From Streptomyces roseolus (GTDB lineage: Bacteria > Actinomycetota > Actinomycetes > Streptomycetales > Streptomycetaceae), in NCBI RefSeq assembly GCF_014649855.1, contig NZ_BMTV01000027.1, forward strand, positions 1 to 64,000: 64,000 nt of DNA, in the 5' to 3' direction. The position numbers and the translations under genes are program-made. A model generated the notes under the pieces. It was not told the DNA's origin and made no database searches. It worked only from the letters and a program-made list of their open reading frames with translations. Below, piece after piece: positions 59,523 through 64,000 of this stretch; within the stretch, counting starts at the first letter, position 1, and each line of letters starts with the position of its first letter.

Positions 59523-60563
59523 TCAGCCGGACGACGGCGGGACCTCGCCCGACCCCCGGGCGACGAGCCGCGTCCCGATGACGACCCGACGGGGCGCCTC
59601 CGCGGCCCCGTCGAGCCGCCGGAAGAGCAGCTCGGCCGCCGTCCGGCCGAGCGCGGCCGGATCCTGGGCGATCACCGTGACGCCCAGGACGTCGCCGAGC
59701 TCGACGTCGTCGAAGCCGACCAGCGCCACCGGGGGACCCCCGCCGGCCCGCCCGGCGAGCACCCGGACGGCGGTGACGGTGACCCGGTTGTTCCCCGCGA
59801 AGAGCGCCGTCACCGGCTCGGGGCCGGACAGCATCGCGGCGAGCGCCGCCGTCACCCGCTCCGGCTCCGTGGACCCCGACGCCACCCACCGCTCGTCGAC
59901 CGGCAGCCCCGCGTCCTCCATCGCCGCCCGGTAGCCGCGCAGCCGCTCCGCCGCCGTGTGGATCCGCGGCCGGTCACCGACGAAGCCGATCCTCCGGTGG
60001 CCGTGGGCGATCAGGTGCGCCACGCCGTCCCGGGCCCCGCCGAAGCCGTCCGAGAGGACGGCGTCCGCGTCGATGAGCCCGGCCGGCCGGTCGGCGAAGA
60101 CCGTGGCCACGCCCGCGCGCATCTCCGGCTCCAGGTACCGGTGGTCGTCCCCGGCCGGGATCACGATCAGCCCGTCCACCCGGCGCGCGCAGAGCGTCAG
60201 CGCCAGCTCCTGCTCCCGGCCGGGGTCCGCCGCGCTGGAACCGTTGATCAGCAGCGTGCCGTGGGCCCGCGCCACCTCCTCCACGGCGCGGCTGAGCTGC
60301 CCGTAGAACGGATCGGCGAGGTCCTCCAGGACGAGCCCGACGGTCGCCGTCCGCCCCTTCCGGAGCACCCGGGCGCTGTCGTTGCGGCGGAAGCCGAGCG
60401 CGTCGATGGCCTCGCGGACCCGGCCCTCGGTCTCCGGGGTGACCCCCGGCTCGCCGTTCACGACCCGCGAGACCGTCTTCAGGCCGACGCCCGCCCGGGC
60501 GGCGACGTCCTTCATCGTGGGCCGGTTGCCGTAGCGGGGCTCGGGGCGGGGGGTCTCGGCCAC
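59523..60563 (-). CDS. LacI family transcriptional regulator
   Basis: 346 aa. N-terminal HTH MKDVAARAGVGLKTVSRVVN, hinge VREAIDALGFRRNDSARVLR, and a periplasmic-binding-protein-like sensor (TVGLVLEDLADPFYGQLSRA, RVDGLIVIPAGDDHRYLEPE, IGFVGDRPRIHTAAERLRGY). Start GTG 60563 is preferred because AGGAGG precedes it; ATG 60515 would begin right at the HTH. A LacI-type operator lies at 60644-60658, between it and the divergent ROK kinase gene. Its stop is 6 nt from the DUF6986 stop. Confidence 0.92.
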   Translation of the reverse strand: MAETPRPEPRYGNRPTMKDVAARAGVGLKTVSRVVNGEPGVTPETEGRVREAIDALGFRRNDSARVLRKGRTATVGLVLEDLADPFYGQLSRAVEEVARAHGTLLINGSSAADPGREQELALTLCARRVDGLIVIPAGDDHRYLEPEMRAGVATVFADRPAGLIDADAVLSDGFGGARDGVAHLIAHGHRRIGFVGDRPRIHTAAERLRGYRAAMEDAGLPVDERWVASGSTEPERVTAALAAMLSGPEPVTALFAGNNRVTVTAVRVLAGRAGGGPPVALVGFDDVELGDVLGVTVIAQDPAALGRTAAELLFRRLDGAAEAPRRVVIGTRLVARGSGEVPPSSG

Positions 60564-60643
60564 GGTGCGGGAATCCTCCTGGTCGGGGGAGCCGGCGGGC
60601 GCTGCCACCGGCGGATCATGCGCTTCCGACCGAGCATAGAGCC

Positions 60644-60658
60644 TCGAAAACGTTGTCA
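60644..60658. promoter_or_regulatory. LacI-type operator
   Basis: TCGAAAACGTTGTCA is a near-palindrome centred on ACGT, the usual LacI/GalR operator core (AACGTT). It lies in the divergent promoter region between the LacI gene and the ROK kinase, so it could autoregulate and control the kinase. Confidence 0.55.
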
Positions 60659-60713
60659 TACCAGGGCTTTCCGGTACGGGCCCGAGGCCGCCGCACGGCC
60701 CCGTGAGAACCTG

Positions 60714-61673
60714 ATGCCCATGCCCACCGCGCCCGCCCCCCGTCCCGCCTCCGCACCCGTCGCCGCGCTCGACATCGGGGGCACCAAGATCGCCGGGGCG
60801 CTGGTCGACGCCGACGGCCGGATCCTGGCCAGGACGCGGCGGCCGACCCCGGCGGGGGAGGACGGGGAGAGCGTCTTCGGGGCGGTCGGCGCGGTGCTCG
60901 ACGCCCTCGCGACCTCCCCGGCCTGGGCGGTCGCCGAGGCCGTCGGCATCGGCAGCGCCGGCCCGGTCGACGCCGCCCGGGGCACCGTCAGCCCCGTCAA
61001 CGTGCCCGGCTGGCGGGGCTTCCCGCTGGTCGAGCGGGTCAGGGAACACGCCGGCGGCCGGCCGGTCACCCTCGTCGGCGACGGCGTCGCCATGACCGCC
61101 GCCGAGCACTGGCTCGGCGCCGCCCGCGGCCACGCCGACGCCCTCGGCCTCGTCGTCTCGACCGGCGTCGGCGGCGGCCTCGTCCTCGGCGGCCGCCTCC
61201 ACCCCGGCCCCACCGGCAACGCCGGCCACATCGGCCACCTCAGCGTCGACCTCGACGGCGCCCCCTGCGCCTGCGGCGGCCGCGGCTGCGTCGAACGCCT
61301 CGCCAGCGGCCCGCACATCGCCCGCCACGCCCTCGACGGCGGCTGGCGGCCGGGCCCCGACGGCGACGCCTCCGCCGCCGCGGTGGCCGAGGCCGCGCGC
61401 GCCGGCCACCCGGCGGCCGTCGCCGCCTTCGAGCGGGCCGCCCGCGCCCTCGCGGCCGGCATCGCCGCCACCGCGCACCTCGTCGAGGTCGACATCGCGG
61501 TGATCGGCGGGGGAGTCGCCGGCGCCGGCGAGGTCCTCTTCGCCCCGCTGCGGTGCGCCCTCGCCGACTACGCCACGCTCTCCTTCGCCCGCGGCCTGAC
61601 CGTCGTCCCCGCCGCCACCGGCGCGGACGCGGGCCTCCTGGGCGCCGCCGCCGCGGCCCGCGCGCCGCGCTGA
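60714..61673 (+). CDS. ROK family sugar kinase (glucokinase-like)
   Basis: 319 aa. ATP site VAALDIGGTKIAGALVDADG; catalytic Asp in VGDGVAMTAAEHWLGAARGH; the zinc-binding ROK signature GNAGHIGHLSVD with C-A-C-G-G-R-G-C-V-E. The C-terminal DIAVIGGGVAGAGEVLFAPL completes the fold. It should phosphorylate glucose or another hexose. ATG 60714 and ATG 60720 are both possible; no strong ribosome site. It is divergent from the LacI regulator. Confidence 0.93.
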   Translation: MPMPTAPAPRPASAPVAALDIGGTKIAGALVDADGRILARTRRPTPAGEDGESVFGAVGAVLDALATSPAWAVAEAVGIGSAGPVDAARGTVSPVNVPGWRGFPLVERVREHAGGRPVTLVGDGVAMTAAEHWLGAARGHADALGLVVSTGVGGGLVLGGRLHPGPTGNAGHIGHLSVDLDGAPCACGGRGCVERLASGPHIARHALDGGWRPGPDGDASAAAVAEAARAGHPAAVAAFERAARALAAGIAATAHLVEVDIAVIGGGVAGAGEVLFAPLRCALADYATLSFARGLTVVPAATGADAGLLGAAAAARAPR

Positions 61674-61804
61674 CCGGGCGCCGTACGCACGGGCGGCGTC
61701 GTACCGCGCCGGCCGGGGGCCGCGTCCACGCGCGGAGCGGCGTACCGCGCCGAGCGGGGCCTTGCGCACGCGTGGAGCGCCGCGCCGAGCGGCGGGCGCC
61801 GCGG

Positions 61805-62005
61805 TCACTCGCGCAGGGGAGCGGGCCGGGGCTCCGCCCGCCGCGGCGCGCGCTGTTCCACCACGACCAGGAAGGCGTCCGACGCCAGGTCCATGACCAC
61901 CCGGGCCGGCACTCCCTCCTCGCGACGCGCGCCCGCGTACTCCTCGGCGGGCCAGTGCCCTCGCGGTCCGCCCGCGGGAAACCGCTCCAGAACCGTACGG
62001 TCCAT
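61805..62005 (-). CDS. small conserved hypothetical protein
   Basis: 66 aa: VLERFPAGGPRGHWPAEEYA then ARVVMDLASDAFLVVVEQRA and an Arg/Pro-rich tail. I recall similar short proteins in Streptomyces but no function. GAGGGGG lies 8 nt before ATG 62005, and GC3 is high, both supporting a real gene. Confidence 0.65.
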   Translation of the reverse strand: MDRTVLERFPAGGPRGHWPAEEYAGARREEGVPARVVMDLASDAFLVVVEQRAPRRAEPRPAPLRE

Positions 62006-62144
62006 CTCCGCACCCCCTCGTGCTCGCCGTTGTCAACGATCTCCGGCCCCGAAGCGTTACGGCTCGACCCCGGACGTGTGTTCGTGGTTTCCGTGGCAGG
62101 GTGTTGCGGGCAAGCCACAGGGGGCCGTCGATGAGGGGGGAATC

Positions 62145-63182
62145 GTGATCGTCTGGATCAACGGTGCTTTCGGCGCGGGCAAATCCAGCACCGCGCGCGA
62201 ACTGGTCGGACTGATCCCGCACAGCACGCTGTACGACCCCGAGGCGACCGGTGCCGCGCTGCGCCGGCTCCTCCCCGCCAAGCGCCTCGCCGAGGTGGAC
62301 GACTACCAGGACCTGCCGATCTGGCGCCGGCTCGTGGTGGACACCGCGGCCGCCCTGCACGCCGAGGTCGGCGGGGTGCTCGTCGTCCCGATGACACTGC
62401 TGCGGCAGGAGTACCGGGACGAGATCTTCGGCGGCCTCGCCGCCCGTCGCATCGACGTCCGGCATGTGCTCCTGGCACCCGAGGAAACGATCCTGCGGTC
62501 CCGGATCGACGGCCGCGCGGACTACGGCGACCCGGACGTCGACGCCGACGTCCGCCGCTGGTGTCACGCCCGTCTGCCGGCCTACCGGGAGGCCGTCGCC
62601 GGCTGGCTCGGCGCCGACGCCCACGCCGTCGACGGCTCGGCGCTCACCGTCGCCGAGACGGCCAGGGCTGTCGCCGACGCCGTCCAGGGCGGCCTCGCCA
62701 CGCCCTGCGGGATCGTCCAGACGCCCGAGCCGACCCGCGAGACCCTCGCCGCCGGCGTCCTCCTCTTCGACGACCAGGACCGCTTCCTGCTCGTCGACCC
62801 CACCTACAAGCCCGGATGGGAGTTCCCCGGCGGCGTCGTCGAGGCCGGAGAACCCCCGGCCCGCGCCGGGATGCGGGAGGTCGCCGAGGAGATCGGCCTC
62901 GAACTCGACGCCGTCCCCCGGCTGCTCCTCGTGGACTGGGAGCGGCCCCAGCCCCCCGGCTTCGGCGGCCTCCGCCTGCTGTTCGACGGCGGCCGGCTCG
63001 CCGCCCACGACCGGGACCGGCTCCGGCTCCCCGGCGCCGAACTGCGCGCCTGGCGCTTCGTCACCGAGGAGGAGGCCGCCGACCTCCTCCCACCCGTCCG
63101 CTACCACCGCCTCCGCTGGGCCCTGCGCGCCCGCGAACGCGGCACCGTGCTCAACCTGGAGGCGGGCGTACCCGTCGGCTGA
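62145..63182 (+). CDS. TmrB-like P-loop ATPase fused to a Nudix hydrolase
   Basis: 345 aa, two domains. Residues 1-185 are a P-loop protein opening IVWINGAFGAGKSSTARELV (Walker A G-A-F-G-A-G-K-S), as in the tunicamycin-resistance protein TmrB and small-molecule kinases; DVRHVLLAPEETILRSRIDG is its lid region. Residues about 195-335 carry a Nudix box G-x5-E-x7-R-E-x-x-E-E-x-G in GGVVEAGEPPARAGMREVAE, EIGLEL. The first domain may phosphorylate or bind a nucleotide-like drug; the second hydrolyses a diphosphate. GTG 62145 has GAGGGGGG. Confidence 0.88.
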   Translation: MIVWINGAFGAGKSSTARELVGLIPHSTLYDPEATGAALRRLLPAKRLAEVDDYQDLPIWRRLVVDTAAALHAEVGGVLVVPMTLLRQEYRDEIFGGLAARRIDVRHVLLAPEETILRSRIDGRADYGDPDVDADVRRWCHARLPAYREAVAGWLGADAHAVDGSALTVAETARAVADAVQGGLATPCGIVQTPEPTRETLAAGVLLFDDQDRFLLVDPTYKPGWEFPGGVVEAGEPPARAGMREVAEEIGLELDAVPRLLLVDWERPQPPGFGGLRLLFDGGRLAAHDRDRLRLPGAELRAWRFVTEEEAADLLPPVRYHRLRWALRARERGTVLNLEAGVPVG

Positions 63183-63279
63183 CACCGACCCGGTCCGGGC
63201 CGGACGGGCCCGGGTCCCGGGCCCAGGGGGCGAGACCCGAACAGCGCCCCGGCTCCGGCCGTCCGGTGGGCCGGCCCCG

Positions 63280-63981
63280 TCAGCCCAGCGCGACGGCGCC
63301 CGCCGCCGCGGCCGCCGACAGCCGCTCCGCCGTGTCCTCCGTCACCGCGGGTCCGTGCCCGCAGCACAGCACCGACGGGCGGAGCTCCGCCAGCCGGCCG
63401 AGCGACTCCAGGGCCCGCGCGCGGTCCACGTGCATGACGCCGAAGGTCACGCCCCGCACCGACGCCACGGTGTCGCCCGCGAAGAGCACGCCGTGGCGAG
63501 GGAGGTGGACCGCCATCGAGCCGGGGGTGTGGCCGGGGACGTGGACCGCGACCGCCCCGTCCCCGAAGCCGAGCTCCTCGCCGTCCTCGACCTCCCGGTC
63601 CACCCGGGTCGGCGGCGCCTCCGGGCAGGTGAGGCCGTGGTCCCAGATCGGGCGCTCCCACTCCAGGAGGTCGGGCGGGGGCACCGGCAGCTCGCCGCGC
63701 ACGTAGGGCGCGTCGAGCCGGTGGGCGAGGACCTCGGCGCCGTGCCGGTCGGCCAGCTCCTGCGCCGCGCCCACATGGTCGCGGTGGCCGTGGGTGAGGA
63801 CGATCCGGGCCAGCCGGTCCGGGTCCAGGCCCGCCCCCCGCACCGCCTCGGTCGTGGCGTCCGCCGAGCCGGCCCAGCCGGCGTCCACCAGGGTCAGTTC
63901 GCTGTCGTCGCGCCACAGGTACGCCTGCCCGATCCCGTAGTCGAGCAGGTGCAGCCGCGGGGTGATCCTGAGGGCTTCCAT
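63280..63981 (-). CDS. MBL fold metallo-hydrolase
   Basis: 233 aa. Zinc ligands are complete: H-G-H-R-D-H in RIVLTHGHRDHVGAAQELAD, VHVPGHTPGSMAVHLPRHGV, LFAGDTVASVRGV and CCGHGPAVTEDTAE. Glyoxalase II-like or lactonase-like hydrolase; the substrate is unknown. ATG 63981 lies 19 nt from the window end, so its promoter is largely outside. Confidence 0.92.
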   Translation of the reverse strand: MEALRITPRLHLLDYGIGQAYLWRDDSELTLVDAGWAGSADATTEAVRGAGLDPDRLARIVLTHGHRDHVGAAQELADRHGAEVLAHRLDAPYVRGELPVPPPDLLEWERPIWDHGLTCPEAPPTRVDREVEDGEELGFGDGAVAVHVPGHTPGSMAVHLPRHGVLFAGDTVASVRGVTFGVMHVDRARALESLGRLAELRPSVLCCGHGPAVTEDTAERLSAAAAAGAVALG

Positions 63982-64000
63982 GCGTCGAACGTACGCATGG

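Noticed and set aside
59523..63185. A minus-strand open frame of about 1220 codons extending upstream from the LacI gene
   Set aside because: Only the 3' third encodes the LacI protein; the rest is antisense to the ROK and TmrB-Nudix genes. The LacI start is set by AGGAGG before GTG 60563.
1..64000. tRNA genes, insertion sequences, integrases, attachment sites, replication origin
   Set aside because: I found no cloverleaf-like sequence, transposase motif, terminal inverted repeats with target duplication, or DnaA-box cluster. A tRNAscan and ISfinder search would settle it.

Overview
The window is about 72% G+C, and nearly every gene has a third codon position close to saturated with G or C. 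Start codons are often GTG, and the protein families (PadR and ArsR regulators, a SpoIIE-type phosphatase, a subtilisin-inhibitor-like protein, a rifampin monooxygenase, DUF6421, DUF5134) are typical of a Streptomyces chromosome. It opens with the 3' end of 23S rRNA, a complete 5S rRNA and the rRNA operon terminator. I see no tRNA, IS element, integrase or CRISPR array.

0.3-16 kb: a membrane-anchored hypothetical protein, an SMI1/KNR4-like protein, a DUF2785 gene broken by two compensating frameshifts, a PadR regulator with its operator beside an acyl-CoA dehydrogenase, a Ser/Thr kinase, a prolyl oligopeptidase, an HTH regulator divergent from an Xaa-Pro aminopeptidase, a glutaminase whose start codon lies inside a perfect palindrome, a small cold-shock-like protein, a GNAT enzyme, and a rox-like rifampin monooxygenase preceded by a rifamycin-associated-element-like palindrome.

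16-29 kb: an accessory region with visible decay. It holds a 15-bp tandem repeat, a PadR-like/membrane-protein pair with a frameshift, a GNAT enzyme, and then a leftward gene train. In transcription order the train is an aromatic FAD hydroxylase, a RebO/StaO-like amino-acid oxidase with an in-frame TAG, a RebD/StaD-like chromopyrrolate synthase lacking its N-terminal third, an intact RebC/StaC-like FAD monooxygenase, a RebP/StaP-like P450 with a frameshift, and an AhpD-like protein. The O-D-C-P order is that of rebeccamycin and staurosporine core loci, so this looks like a relic (or, if some lesions are sequencing errors, a short) indolocarbazole-type cluster.

29-49 kb: mostly intact single genes and pairs. 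These include an SSI-like inhibitor, a PAS-GAF-SpoIIE phosphatase, DinB and Lrp/AsnC proteins, an HbpS-like haem-binding protein, ankyrin and FUSC proteins, a lactonase with a DasR-like (dre) site near a predicted GlcNAc kinase, a CbiX-like protein, uracil-DNA glycosylase, a BNR-repeat protein, an old-yellow-enzyme/ArsR divergent pair, a DUF305/LVIVD divergent pair, and TetR, PAP2, M56 and DUF5134 proteins.

49-64 kb: a GNAT enzyme; a coupled DUF6421-SDR-threonine aldolase operon; a transglutaminase-like protein with a near-consensus, near-leaderless promoter; an acyltransferase; a thioredoxin; a flavin reductase preceded by a 26-codon Cys-type leader peptide; etfBA; a DUF6986 aldolase-like protein with tandem operators; a LacI regulator with a ROK kinase; a small conserved protein; a TmrB-like ATPase fused to a Nudix domain; and an MBL-fold hydrolase. 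All names rest on reading motifs and recalled family sequences; no database search was run.
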